Assembly: GCA_010027295.1 (NCBI GenBank)
Contig: RGVM01000051.1
Location: forward strand, 1 to 9,894
Direction: 5' to 3'
Length of the DNA stretch: 9,894 nt
DNA from: Chitinophagia bacterium
Lineage (GTDB): Bacteria; Bacteroidota; Bacteroidia; Chitinophagales; Chitinophagaceae
The notes under the pieces: model-generated
Told to the model about the DNA's origin: nothing
Database searches by the model: none
Seen by the model: the letters and a program-made list of their open reading frames with translations, nothing else
Shown: positions 1 to 6,931 of the stretch, one piece after another
Numbering within the stretch: position 1 is the stretch's first letter
How the letters are laid out: every line of letters begins with the position of its first letter
Made by a program: the position numbers and the translations under genes

Positions 1-237
1 CTCAGCTTCTTCGGATACTATCTCTGGAAGTTCGGCTCCTACCAGCTCTCGGAATACCTCTTCTACCTACGCACCAACCGGCAACTGGTCACGGCCATCA
101 CTATCCCCTGCCTGGTGCTCAACATCGCCCTCTTCACCTACTACATCAACACAAGGCGCGACGAAACGGCCAAGGGCATCTTCGCAGTCACCCTGCTCTA
201 CGCGCTGGCCTCGCTCGCCTTCAAATTCTTCGGCTGA
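1..237 (+). CDS. membrane protein, C-terminal 78 residues (5' end outside window)
   Basis: Frame 1 is open from the first base to a TGA at 235-237, giving the last 78 residues of a protein whose start lies upstream. The piece has two hydrophobic stretches, about residues 30-47 (AITIPCLVLNIALFTYYI) and 60-77 (GIFAVTLLYALASLAFKF), joined by a charged loop (NTRRDETAKG), so it should end in two membrane helices with a short C-terminal tail. Its base composition and frame bias match the neighbouring real genes, and the opposite-strand reading over 67-309 looks like a shadow. I do not recognise the family. It is convergent with the membrane protein gene at 325-864, 87 bases away. Confidence 0.7.
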   Translation, partial: LSFFGYYLWKFGSYQLSEYLFYLRTNRQLVTAITIPCLVLNIALFTYYINTRRDETAKGIFAVTLLYALASLAFKFFG

Positions 238-276
238 CCGTTTCCGTGGGTTGTCCTGCGCCTGACGCGCGATTCC

Positions 277-291
277 CCCGCCGTGTGCGGG
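277..291. terminator. weak GC hairpin between convergent genes
   Basis: CCCGC (277-281) and GCGGG (287-291) form a perfect 5-bp stem with a 5-base loop in the 87-base gap between two convergent genes. There is no T-tract on either side, so it may serve as a bidirectional termination signal, or be chance in GC-rich DNA. Confidence 0.25.
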
Positions 292-324
292 TGCCTGCAC
301 TCCCCTCACAGCGAAGGGTACATG

Positions 325-864
325 CTACCCCAGGAGCGTGAGATAACCCACCACGAAGAGCAGCGCAATGATCATGGCCAGCAGGAACAGGGAGACCGCG
401 ACGATGCCCAGGACGAGGCCTGTGGTCCGCTCCGAGCCCATCTTACCCGCCTTCAATCCGTCGACGATGGCGAGCACGCCCATGGGCACGGATCCGAGCA
501 CGAGGATGCCGCCGGCCACGGGCAGCCACGCGAACAGCAGCGTCGACATGGCGATGATCCCGAAGATCAGCGAGCGCTTCGCCAACCTGTCGGCCTTCCC
601 TTCGTCCACTGCCGTCCGAAGCATCCCTCGCCAGACGCGCAAGGCCCGGAGCCGCTCCCGGAATGCACCGATGCGGGCCGTCAACGACTTGCCCTGCCCT
701 TTGGCCGATACCGCGGGCAGCTGCCCCGGCGGGACGATAATGAAGACGCCTCCGCCGGACAGTCCCGAAGGCAGGGTCGATGCGCTCGTGGATGCCGGAA
801 GGGGAGCGAGGAGGACCAGCGATGCGCACAGCTGAAGGATGGCTTTACGGATGCTCTTGGTCAT
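325..864 (-). CDS. secreted/membrane protein with N-terminal signal peptide and C-terminal paired helices (DUF4190-like)
   Basis: This encodes 179 residues when started at the ATG at 864. I chose that start because it opens a clean signal peptide: a basic N-terminus (MTKSIRKA), a hydrophobic core (residues 9-22) and a likely cleavage site after PASTSA. Starting at 975 would add 37 low-quality residues and overlap the lpxB side. The mature part has a glycine-rich segment (GLSGGGVF, 34-41), a basic amphipathic stretch (60-98), then two long hydrophobic regions (about 98-136 and 149-177) separated by LKAGKMGSERT. The pattern AKRSLIFGIIAM...GVLAIVDGLKAG resembles DUF4190-type small membrane proteins of Bacteroidota, where the domain often follows a signal peptide. 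The function is unknown. It is divergent from lpxB, with 125 bases between the two starts, and I saw no convincing promoter. Confidence 0.72.
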   Translation of the reverse strand: MTKSIRKAILQLCASLVLLAPLPASTSASTLPSGLSGGGVFIIVPPGQLPAVSAKGQGKSLTARIGAFRERLRALRVWRGMLRTAVDEGKADRLAKRSLIFGIIAMSTLLFAWLPVAGGILVLGSVPMGVLAIVDGLKAGKMGSERTTGLVLGIVAVSLFLLAMIIALLFVVGYLTLLG

Positions 865-989
865 GAAGGGAGATTTCGTGTCGTAGAATGAAGATACAAC
901 CCGTTCGTCACCCTTCGCCTGATTCCGGCCTGGGATGGGACTGACCGGCATGCGGCCGATTGGACTACCTTGCACGTGATTCCATCCGC

Positions 990-2117
990 ATGAGATACTA
1001 TATTATCGCCGGCGAGGCCTCCGGTGACCTGCACGGCGGCAACTTGGTGCGGGAGATCCGCCTACGCGATGCCGGCGCGGATATCCGTTGCTGGGGCGGT
1101 GACCGGATGGAGGCGGCGGGCGCCGTGCTTGTGAAGCACTACCGCGACCTCGCTTTCATGGGTTTCCTGGAGGTGGTCGCCAACCTGAGGACGATCCTCC
1201 GAAATATGCGCCTCTGCCGTGAGGACATCCTCCGTTTCCGGCCCGACGTGGTCGTATTCATCGACTATCCCGGCTTCAACATCCGCATGGCCTCCTTTGC
1301 CAGGCGGCAGGGTTTCCGCACGGTCTACTACATCTCTCCGCAGGTGTGGGCCTGGAAGGAGGGCCGTGTGAAAACGCTGCGGCGGGACGTGGACAGGATG
1401 CTCGTGATCCTCCCCTTCGAGAAGGGATTCTACCGCCGCTGGAACTGGGAAGTGGAGTATGTGGGCCATCCGCTGGTCGCCGAAGTGGATGCCCGGCGAA
1501 AGGCATCCGCCGATGCCACCTCTTCATCCGGGGAGGCACCTGAGAAGAGCAAGCCGATCGTCGCCATGCTGCCGGGCTCCCGCCGACAGGAGGTCCGGCT
1601 CAAGCTGCCCGTCATGCTCTCCGTGGCGGAACGATTCCCGCAGTGCCGCTTCGTGGTGGCCCAGGCACCGGGGCTCGACGACGCATTCCTGGAATCCTTC
1701 ACCAGGGGGCATGGAAGCGTCGAGCTCAGGAAGGGCGACACCTACGGACTGCTCGCCTCCGCCGACGCGGCGCTCGTCACTTCGGGCACGGCCACGCTCG
1801 AGACGGCGCTGTTCGGCGTGCCCGAAGTGGTATGCTACAAGGGAAGCCGCCTCTCCTACTGGATTGCGAAGCGACTGGTGAAGGTGAAGTTCATCTCGCT
1901 GGTCAACCTGATCATGGACCGTGAGGTGGTGAGGGAACTCATCCAGGACGAGCTCACGACGGAGAACCTGTCGGCCGAGCTGTCGTCGATACTCCAGCCG
2001 GAGGTGTCGGCCCGCATCCGGTCCGACTATGCCGAACTCAGGGCGCTGCTGAGCGAGGGCGGCGATGCCTCGGCACGGGCCGCCGAATGCATCGTGGAGA
2101 CCGCATCGGGGAACTGA
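990..2117 (+). CDS. lpxB: lipid-A-disaccharide synthase LpxB
   Basis: LpxB is a GT19-family glycosyltransferase at the inner face of the inner membrane. It joins UDP-diacylglucosamine and lipid X to make the lipid A disaccharide. The 375-residue length is normal for the family. Family motifs in order are AGEASGDLHGGNLV (7-20), YRDLAFMGFLEV (51-62), IDYPGFNIRM (91-100), ISPQVWAWKEGR (115-126), ILPFEKGFY (140-148), VEYVGHPLV (155-163), LPGSRRQEV (194-202) and the donor-binding stretch VTSGTATLETALFGVPEVV (263-281). I chose the ATG at 990 because MRYYIIAGEASG is the usual N-terminus; an in-frame start at 960 would add ten residues. A loose TACCTTGC at 964-971 could be a -7 box but has no matching -33 element. 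It is not preceded by surE, its frequent neighbour in Bacteroidota (from memory). The gene looks intact. Confidence 0.97.
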   Translation: MRYYIIAGEASGDLHGGNLVREIRLRDAGADIRCWGGDRMEAAGAVLVKHYRDLAFMGFLEVVANLRTILRNMRLCREDILRFRPDVVVFIDYPGFNIRMASFARRQGFRTVYYISPQVWAWKEGRVKTLRRDVDRMLVILPFEKGFYRRWNWEVEYVGHPLVAEVDARRKASADATSSSGEAPEKSKPIVAMLPGSRRQEVRLKLPVMLSVAERFPQCRFVVAQAPGLDDAFLESFTRGHGSVELRKGDTYGLLASADAALVTSGTATLETALFGVPEVVCYKGSRLSYWIAKRLVKVKFISLVNLIMDREVVRELIQDELTTENLSAELSSILQPEVSARIRSDYAELRALLSEGGDASARAAECIVETASGN

Positions 2118-2257
2118 GGGGATCATACAGGCAGTATCACGCAGCATAGAACAAGGCCCATCGATGTGTGAAGTGCAGGTGGGCGGGTGGGAAACGGGCT
2201 TTCGCTACTGTCTCTGGTATGCCTGCTGTAAGTCCGAATGCCGCGGGCAAAACCGCC

Positions 2258-2422
2258 TCATCCGCGGACAAGCCTGAATATGATCACCAGGATGGCGAAG
2301 AGGAACAACAGCAGCGAGATCCGGTTGATGCCGTGCATGTAGCGGATCCACTGCGTGTCGGGCGCGTCGGGATCCTTCTTCTTGAGGTACAGGTACTGCG
2401 CGATCTGCCTGAGCACTCCCAT
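2258..2422 (-). CDS. 54-residue single-pass membrane protein (resembles DUF6728 family)
   Basis: This short gene starts at ATG 2422 and stops at TGA 2258-2260. The protein has a soluble N-terminus with the pattern QYLYLKKKDPDAPDTQW (9-25), then RYMHGINRISLLL (27-39), and a hydrophobic helix of about 35-49 ending in RLVRG. The KKKDP...MHGINRIS signature is one I associate with a small conserved membrane protein of Bacteroidota (DUF6728, from memory). The role is unknown. A longer in-frame reading to 2965 is an artefact, because it crosses the hydrolase gene on the other strand. It is convergent with lpxB (140 bases apart, nothing notable between) and divergent from the hydrolase at 2501. A good promoter sits directly upstream and may leave almost no leader. 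Confidence 0.85.
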   Translation of the reverse strand: MGVLRQIAQYLYLKKKDPDAPDTQWIRYMHGINRISLLLFLFAILVIIFRLVRG

Positions 2423-2425
2423 GAT

Positions 2426-2456
2426 GGTAGGTATTGAAAGATGGTATCCGTGCAAA
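2426..2456 (-). promoter_or_regulatory. promoter of the 54-residue membrane protein gene
   Basis: On the minus strand TTTG (2456-2453) is followed, after exactly 19 bases, by TACCTACC (2433-2426). This fits the Bacteroidota TTTG-N19-TAnnTTTG form at the -33 element and the TA of the -7 element, with the second half of the -7 box weak. The box ends three bases before the ATG at 2422, so transcription would start at or inside the start codon. Confidence 0.5.
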
Positions 2457-2465
2457 CCTACGCCG

Positions 2466-2496
2466 TTTGCCCGAGATGGTCGGATGCCTACCTTCG
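2466..2496 (+). promoter_or_regulatory. promoter of the membrane hydrolase gene
   Basis: TTTG (2466-2469), 19 bases, then TACCTTCG (2489-2496) matches the Bacteroidota sigma-ABfr consensus except for one base in the -7 box. The ATG at 2501 is only four bases after the box, where transcription would normally begin, which suggests a leaderless message. The site supports 2501 as the start rather than the longer reading from 2441. Confidence 0.6.
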
Positions 2497-2500
2497 CTGT

Positions 2501-3508
2501 ATGGACTCGGTGACGCACATCGTCCTCGGTGCCTGCATCGGGGAGGCCATGCTGGGCCGGAACATCGGCAGGAAGGCCATGCTCTGGGGTGCCGCGGCAC
2601 AGAGCCTTCCCGACATCGACTTCGTGGCGGGCTTCTGGATGGACCTGCCGCACGAGCTCCTCGCCCACCGGGGGTTCACCCATTCGATCCTTTTCATGCT
2701 GCTCGCGGCCCCGGCCCTGGGCATATGGGCGGAGCGTCTGCATCGGCCGCACGACACGTCGCTCAAGCGGTTCATCGCCTTCTTCGTCGTGGAAGTGTCC
2801 GCGCACCTGCTGCTCGACGCCTGCAACAACTACGGCGTGGGGTGGTTCGAGCCCTTCTCGGAGACCCGCATCTCCTTCAACTGCATCTATGTGGCCGACC
2901 CCTTCTTCACGCTGGTCCCCTGTTTTGCCGGCCTTATCCTGCTGTTCCGGGTGGCCGGTCGGCAAAAGCGCATCCGGTGGGCGATGACAGGCATCCTATG
3001 GCCATTGTGTTACCTGGCTGTATCGGTGGCAAACAAGGTCGCTGTCGAGCGTTCGATGATGCAGCAGGCCGTCCGTCAGGGCATCTCCTTCCACCGGCAC
3101 TTCACGACACCCGCCCCCCTGAACAGCTGGCTCTGGTACCTCGTTCTCGAGGACGAGCGGGGATTCCGCGCAGGCTACCGGTCGGTCTTCGACGGAGACA
3201 AACCGCTGGAGCTTCGTTACTTCCCCCGCAACGACAGCCTCCTTCAGGCCGTCCACGACCATGAGGAGGTGATGCTGCTCAAGAAGTTCTCACAGGGATA
3301 CTATACAATCGAAAAGCGGGCGGACACGCTCCTGTTCAACGACCTGCGCTTCGGACGCATCCTCGGTTGGGAGGTCCCAGGAGCTGGTTTCGTCTTCCAT
3401 TACTATATCACCCATCCGGCCGACAACGACCTGATTGTGCAGCGCGGCCGCTTCTCCGGCTGGAACCTGCAGACCCCCTTTCGTATGTGGAGGCGTATCC
3501 GAGGATGA
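2501..3508 (+). CDS. YdjM-type membrane-bound metal-dependent hydrolase
   Basis: The 335-residue product belongs to the LexA-regulated/YdjM-like membrane hydrolase family (PF04307). The family motifs are present: MDSVTHIVLGACIGEA at the N-terminus (H6), LPDID (36-40), HRGFTHS (56-62) and AHLLLDACNNYG (101-112). The conserved His and Asp residues are thought to bind a metal. Hydrophobic stretches at about 62-78, 90-105, 133-150 and 160-178 place it in the membrane. From about residue 185 a soluble C-terminal part of about 150 residues follows (SFHRHFTTPAPLNSWLWY, then a strand-rich tail ending RMWRRIRG), usual for the long Bacteroidota form. The substrate is unknown. I chose the start at 2501 because the family begins at MDSVTH and a promoter overlaps the earlier candidate at 2441. 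It precedes the GT61 gene by 67 bases. Confidence 0.88.
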   Translation: MDSVTHIVLGACIGEAMLGRNIGRKAMLWGAAAQSLPDIDFVAGFWMDLPHELLAHRGFTHSILFMLLAAPALGIWAERLHRPHDTSLKRFIAFFVVEVSAHLLLDACNNYGVGWFEPFSETRISFNCIYVADPFFTLVPCFAGLILLFRVAGRQKRIRWAMTGILWPLCYLAVSVANKVAVERSMMQQAVRQGISFHRHFTTPAPLNSWLWYLVLEDERGFRAGYRSVFDGDKPLELRYFPRNDSLLQAVHDHEEVMLLKKFSQGYYTIEKRADTLLFNDLRFGRILGWEVPGAGFVFHYYITHPADNDLIVQRGRFSGWNLQTPFRMWRRIRG

Positions 3509-3575
3509 TGACAGGAGGCGATTCTGGCGTACTTTCATACCCCGTCACAGCGCATCACCAGCTACAGGCCTTCAC

Positions 3576-4556
3576 ATGCCAGAACAAATGACATTCCCCG
3601 TCAACATGCCTCCGGATGACAGGCGGCTCTTCGAATGGGTATACGACGTCCAGCCGCAGGGGCTTGAGGCCAGAAAGTACAACAATACCTTCTACATCAA
3701 CGGAGAGCTTACGGGGCCCCTCTTGGGTACTATCAGCAGATTCTTCCCTGGCAGCACGACGAGGTTCAGGAAAATTATGACGCTTTGGAAAGCCTTGTTG
3801 GACAAAAGGTTCCGTTTGTACCTGAAGGAGGCCGTCTGCATCGTTTCCAACCCATGGTCGAACACCTATTACCATTGGCTCGCTGAGGTGATGCCGCGGC
3901 TCTTGGAGGCAAAGCGGCGACATGGCGACGTACTTTTCCTGTTCCCGTTCTTCTTCGAAGACCTGAACGAACAGTTCCAGCTGCCATCGGTTTCCCAGCT
4001 CAGGATTCGCTATCAATACCTGGGAGAGACGAACTTCTTCGCAAGGAAGATCTACTTCACTCAGTCATTGAGACCCTCCACGGGTCATTTCCCTAAGGGG
4101 TCCTTCGACTTATTCCGAAGCTTCTTCAGGCGCGACGTGCCGGCGTTTCGAAAGATCTACATATGCAGGAAGGCCGAAAAGCGGATCGTGGCGAACGGCG
4201 AGGAGGTGGAGGCCTGCTTTCTGAGACACGGCTACGAGACGGTCGAACTCGAAAACGCAGGACTGGAGGACCAGGTCCGACACTTCTCCGAGGCCTTGGT
4301 GATAGCTTCCATCCATGGGGCTGCTCTCACCAATATGCTTTTCATGAGGGAGGGTTCTACTGTGCTAGAATTCGGCCTGAAAGGCGAAAGACACGACAAG
4401 TGCTACTTCAACATGGCGAGAGAGGTCGGACATCGATATTTCCACCTGGGCTGCGAGAGCCTGTTGGAGGGTGTAGGCTTCACATCGGCCGACCTGGTCG
4501 TTGATATCGATGCACTGGAAAGGACACTCACATCTATCAGCGAGCCCCGGGAATAG
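3576..4556 (+). CDS. GT61-family glycosyltransferase (DUF563)
   Basis: The 326-residue product has the layout of the GT61/DUF563 family (PF04577), which transfers sugars such as xylose or other residues onto glycans. Visible family motifs are NPWSNTYYHWLAEVMPRL (92-109), KIYICRK (193-199), VIASIHGAALTNMLFM (242-257) and STVLEF (261-266). There is no signal peptide or membrane helix, so it should act in the cytoplasm. The start at 3576 (MPEQMTF) is the first sensible ATG after the preceding gene; upstream in-frame codons from 3435 overlap the hydrolase gene. The next in-frame ATG (3588) is also possible. The gene converges on a FkbM methyltransferase 27 bases away, a combination common in polysaccharide or glycoprotein modification loci. 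By eye its GC is lower than that of lpxB and the mla genes. Donor and acceptor cannot be read from the sequence. Confidence 0.85.
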   Translation: MPEQMTFPVNMPPDDRRLFEWVYDVQPQGLEARKYNNTFYINGELTGPLLGTISRFFPGSTTRFRKIMTLWKALLDKRFRLYLKEAVCIVSNPWSNTYYHWLAEVMPRLLEAKRRHGDVLFLFPFFFEDLNEQFQLPSVSQLRIRYQYLGETNFFARKIYFTQSLRPSTGHFPKGSFDLFRSFFRRDVPAFRKIYICRKAEKRIVANGEEVEACFLRHGYETVELENAGLEDQVRHFSEALVIASIHGAALTNMLFMREGSTVLEFGLKGERHDKCYFNMAREVGHRYFHLGCESLLEGVGFTSADLVVDIDALERTLTSISEPRE

Positions 4557-4581
4557 ACCAGATCCACACAAGGCAGACATT

Positions 4582-4602
4582 GTTCAGAAAAGCTTCCTGA
4601 AC
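4582..4602. terminator. small inverted repeat at the end of the convergent GT61/FkbM pair
   Basis: GTTCAG (4582-4587) and CTGAAC (4597-4602) form a perfect 6-bp stem with a 9-base loop. It spans the stop codon of the methyltransferase gene and lies 25 bases past the GT61 stop. No clear T-run follows, so a role in termination for either gene is only a suggestion. Confidence 0.3.
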
Positions 4603-5381
4603 CTGACATGCGCCATGTACCTCCGGGAGGTTTCCCGATCCATGGCGAGAATGTCGTTCCTGCACCTAAGGGCCTTGTAGCCGTTCAGCCTCAAGTGACC
4701 GAGGAGTTGGATGCGGGTCTCCTCAGTGAGGTGCTTATACTCTATCAGGATGATGTGGGGTTTCGTCTTGGTTAGGTCCAGTGTCTTGAGCACCTCGAAA
4801 TCGAAACCTTCGGTGTCGATGTGAAGCAGGTCCAGAGACTCTATCCGGTATCGCAGTAGCAGTTCGTCGAGCGACACCACATCCACTTCTATCTCGGAGA
4901 TATAGTCGTCAATGTTGGGAATATCATGGTGGTATAGCACATTCCGCTCGAAGGTGTTCAGCTGGAAGTACCAGTCGGGAACCTTTCCCTTGTGCTTGCT
5001 GTCGATGACAAACAGGGTCTTCCTACTGCCATCGGCTTGCCCTATCGCCGTATTTGAGAAGGATATCCTGTCAGTCTGCCCGCGGTAGTTCGCCCTCAGT
5101 TGTTCAAACAGGAAGGGTACCGGCTCGACCATGACACCTGTCCAACGAGCGTTGACGACTATCTCGTGGAGAGGGTCGCCCGATATGCCGTCGTTGGAGC
5201 CCACCTGTATAAACACTGCCTCGGGATTGTCTTTTGAAAAAGCTGTTAGGACGCCATCCACACCAAGGATCTCCCGGGGGAGGTACCTGTTCCTCGGATA
5301 GTTCCTGAGAAAAGACAGGAAGGCGTAAAGCCTCGTGTCCGGGCGCAGCATGCTCTTGATCCTATCCTTGAGATTCCTCAT
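4584..5381 (-). CDS. FkbM-family SAM-dependent methyltransferase
   Basis: The 265-residue protein has the FkbM methyltransferase domain (PF05050). The SAM-binding glycine loop is VFIQVGSNDGISGDP (56-70), followed by TGVMVEPVP (81-89, acidic residue that usually contacts SAM), VVSLDELL (168-175) and the family block LDLLHIDTEGFDFEVLKTLDL (183-203). Such enzymes usually O-methylate sugars or other small acceptors in glycan or polyketide pathways. I chose ATG 5381 (MRNLKDRIKS) because the 27 residues added by starting at 5462 look non-coding; 5381 is a choice by family length, not by a ribosome site. It converges on the GT61 glycosyltransferase, which suggests both modify one glycan, although they are not in one operon. 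It also samples at low GC compared with neighbouring genes. Confidence 0.87.
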   Translation of the reverse strand: MRNLKDRIKSMLRPDTRLYAFLSFLRNYPRNRYLPREILGVDGVLTAFSKDNPEAVFIQVGSNDGISGDPLHEIVVNARWTGVMVEPVPFLFEQLRANYRGQTDRISFSNTAIGQADGSRKTLFVIDSKHKGKVPDWYFQLNTFERNVLYHHDIPNIDDYISEIEVDVVSLDELLLRYRIESLDLLHIDTEGFDFEVLKTLDLTKTKPHIILIEYKHLTEETRIQLLGHLRLNGYKALRCRNDILAMDRETSRRYMAHVRFRKLF

Positions 5382-5644
5382 GTTGTATGGTCGTTTTTGA
5401 TTCAATGTCTGGCCATCGGTGGCATCATAGGCTGTGAACGCATGAGACATACCCGACACCATGCCCCATGTCGTAAAAATAGTTCATTGCCTACTCATCT
5501 CCGTGCATTGTGGTCCGTCCACGACCGATGAGGTGCGATGGCCTTCTAAAACGATGACGATGAACCCTGCGCCAGGATGGCGGCGGGACGGGTATACATT
5601 GGGACCGCCTGTCGGACTGGATTACATCGCCTCCCGGCGGTGGA
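5382..5644. other. 263-base gene-free stretch between FkbM and PLD genes
   Basis: No supported gene lies here. A 69-codon + strand reading at 5461-5670 has no recognisable protein features and runs into the end of the PLD gene. The stretch must hold the upstream region of the FkbM gene, but I found no clear TTTG/TAnnTTTG pair. A short stem, CGCC (5628-5631) with GGCG (5636-5639), sits just after the PLD stop codon in the minus direction, without a T-tract. Confidence 0.5.
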
Positions 5645-6814
5645 CTAACGCTGCCGGAAGCGGAATGTGAAGAGGAAGAAGACCAGCCGAATGCATTCGT
5701 AGCTGAGCCACTGGAAGATGCGGTGCGGAAGGTGGTAGCGGGTGCGGTAGTCCTGCTCGGTAACGGCGCTGCAATCGTTGCGCATGATCCGCTCCAGTTC
5801 GGAAGCCACCTGCCGGCCGAAATCGGATTGATCGACGTCCAGGTTCAACTCCACGCTGGCGAAGGCGCTGAGAAGGTTCACATTGTAGGAGCCGACCGTC
5901 ACCCAGGCACAGTCCCTGACAGCAATCTTTCCATGCAGCACGTTGGGGCGGTATTCGAACACTTCGATGCCGTTACGGAAGATCCAGCGGTACAGATAGC
6001 GCTCTGCCGCCTTGGAGAGTGCCACGTCCGACATGCCCGCCAGCACCAGCCGGATGCGCACTCCCCTGGCCCGGGCTCTCCGTAATGCCCGGAGCATTCC
6101 CCTACCCGGAAGGAAATAACTCGACATGATGACGACCTCCGACCTGGCGGTGCGCAGCATTTCCGCATAGCTGCGTGTTACCTGAATCTTCCTATTCACC
6201 CAGTCGTTCTGCCTTACGCGCACAGGGCAGTCCAGCGAGGCGTCGGGGATTGGGATGGGGTGTTCCCGGAGCATATGTGCTGCCGTGGCCGCACGCTTCG
6301 CCCATCTGAGGGTGCAGACGAGGAAGAGGTCATAGGCCGCCTCGCCCTCGGTGAGGACGGCCCAGTCGAGCCACGCCGGCTGACCGGGCATGTCGTTGTA
6401 CCGGTCGGATATGTTCAGCCCACCCACCAGCGCCCGTGACGCATCCACCACCAGGATCTTGTGGTGCAGCCTGCGACCTATGTATAGGCTGTCGCTGCGG
6501 AATAATGGCTCGAAATAACGGAAATGAATACCCGAAGCCTCGAGGCCCTCCCGGAAGGCGGTGGAGAGGCCACGGGACGCGTAACCGTCCACCATCACGT
6601 ACACCTTGACGCCCCCTTCGGCGACCTCGCGCATAAGGGCGGCCATGCGCAGGCCTGTGTGGTCTTCCTCGAAGATGTAGGTCTGCAGATGAACGGACGT
6701 CTGCGCACCCCGTATCAACTCCTCGAAGACGGCGAAGTAATCCCGACCTCCCCTCACCAGCCTCACCCGGTTGTGCCGGCTGTAGCCGGCCCTGCGTCTG
6801 CCCCTGCTCGACAT
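5645..6814 (-). CDS. phospholipase D-family enzyme, cardiolipin synthase-like
   Basis: The 389-residue protein carries two complete HKD catalytic motifs: H117-x-K119-x4-D124 in RRLHHKILVVDASRALVGG, and H294-x-K296-x4-D301 in NVLHGKIAVRDCAWVTVGS. The first half also has the typical strand VHLQTYIFEEDHTG (41-54) and the second half EVVIMSSYFLPGRG (226-239). Two HKD domains in one chain, plus these blocks, fit bacterial cardiolipin synthases. It lacks the two N-terminal membrane helices of ClsA and so resembles the shorter ClsB/ClsC-like type; the only hydrophobic stretch is near the C-terminus (IRLVFFLFTF, 375-384). The expected reaction is phosphatidyl transfer between phospholipids at the inner membrane; other PLD-type activities cannot be excluded. 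It is divergent from the mla phospholipid transport operon, 117 bases between starts, which fits a shared lipid theme. Confidence 0.88.
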   Translation of the reverse strand: MSSRGRRRAGYSRHNRVRLVRGGRDYFAVFEELIRGAQTSVHLQTYIFEEDHTGLRMAALMREVAEGGVKVYVMVDGYASRGLSTAFREGLEASGIHFRYFEPLFRSDSLYIGRRLHHKILVVDASRALVGGLNISDRYNDMPGQPAWLDWAVLTEGEAAYDLFLVCTLRWAKRAATAAHMLREHPIPIPDASLDCPVRVRQNDWVNRKIQVTRSYAEMLRTARSEVVIMSSYFLPGRGMLRALRRARARGVRIRLVLAGMSDVALSKAAERYLYRWIFRNGIEVFEYRPNVLHGKIAVRDCAWVTVGSYNVNLLSAFASVELNLDVDQSDFGRQVASELERIMRNDCSAVTEQDYRTRYHLPHRIFQWLSYECIRLVFFLFTFRFRQR

Positions 6815-6931
6815 GTATCCCCGAAATTACGTATTCGCCAATCTTGCAAGTCGCCGTATGCCGGGGACGCAAGTGCAAATTGCGTAATTTCAAGGCCTGC
6901 GTCATAGCAGACGTTTGCAACCTTGTCGGTC
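6815..6931. promoter_or_regulatory. divergent promoter region between PLD gene and mlaE
   Basis: The 117 bases hold a 9-bp inverted repeat, GAAATTACG (6823-6831) and CGTAATTTC (6883-6891), whose arms read as -7 boxes pointing outwards: TAATTTCG (6829-6822, minus) and TAATTTCA (6885-6892, plus). Between them are the palindromes CTTGCAAG (6843-6850) and GCAAATTGC (6875-6883). CTTGCAAG supplies a TTG 17 bases from the minus -7 box. No -33 element is visible for the plus direction. The symmetry suggests co-regulated divergent promoters, possibly with an operator in the middle. Confidence 0.4.

Noticed and set aside
283..891. Long + strand reading opposite the 325-864 gene (202 codons)
   Set aside because: The product is a low-complexity string of His, Arg, Glu, Gly and Asp with no hydrophobic core, a typical shadow in GC-rich DNA; the minus strand has a signal peptide and membrane helices.
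1524..2147. 207-codon minus-strand reading across lpxB
   Set aside because: Antisense to conserved lpxB motifs; its composition is that of a shadow frame.
2258..2965. A 235-residue minus-strand gene
   Set aside because: Only the last 54 codons look like a protein; the rest is antisense to the well-supported hydrolase gene, and the promoter pair at 2426-2456 places the start at 2422.
5461..5670. 69-codon + strand gene between FkbM and PLD genes
   Set aside because: No domain or hydrophobic pattern, it overlaps the PLD 3' end, and no promoter was found.
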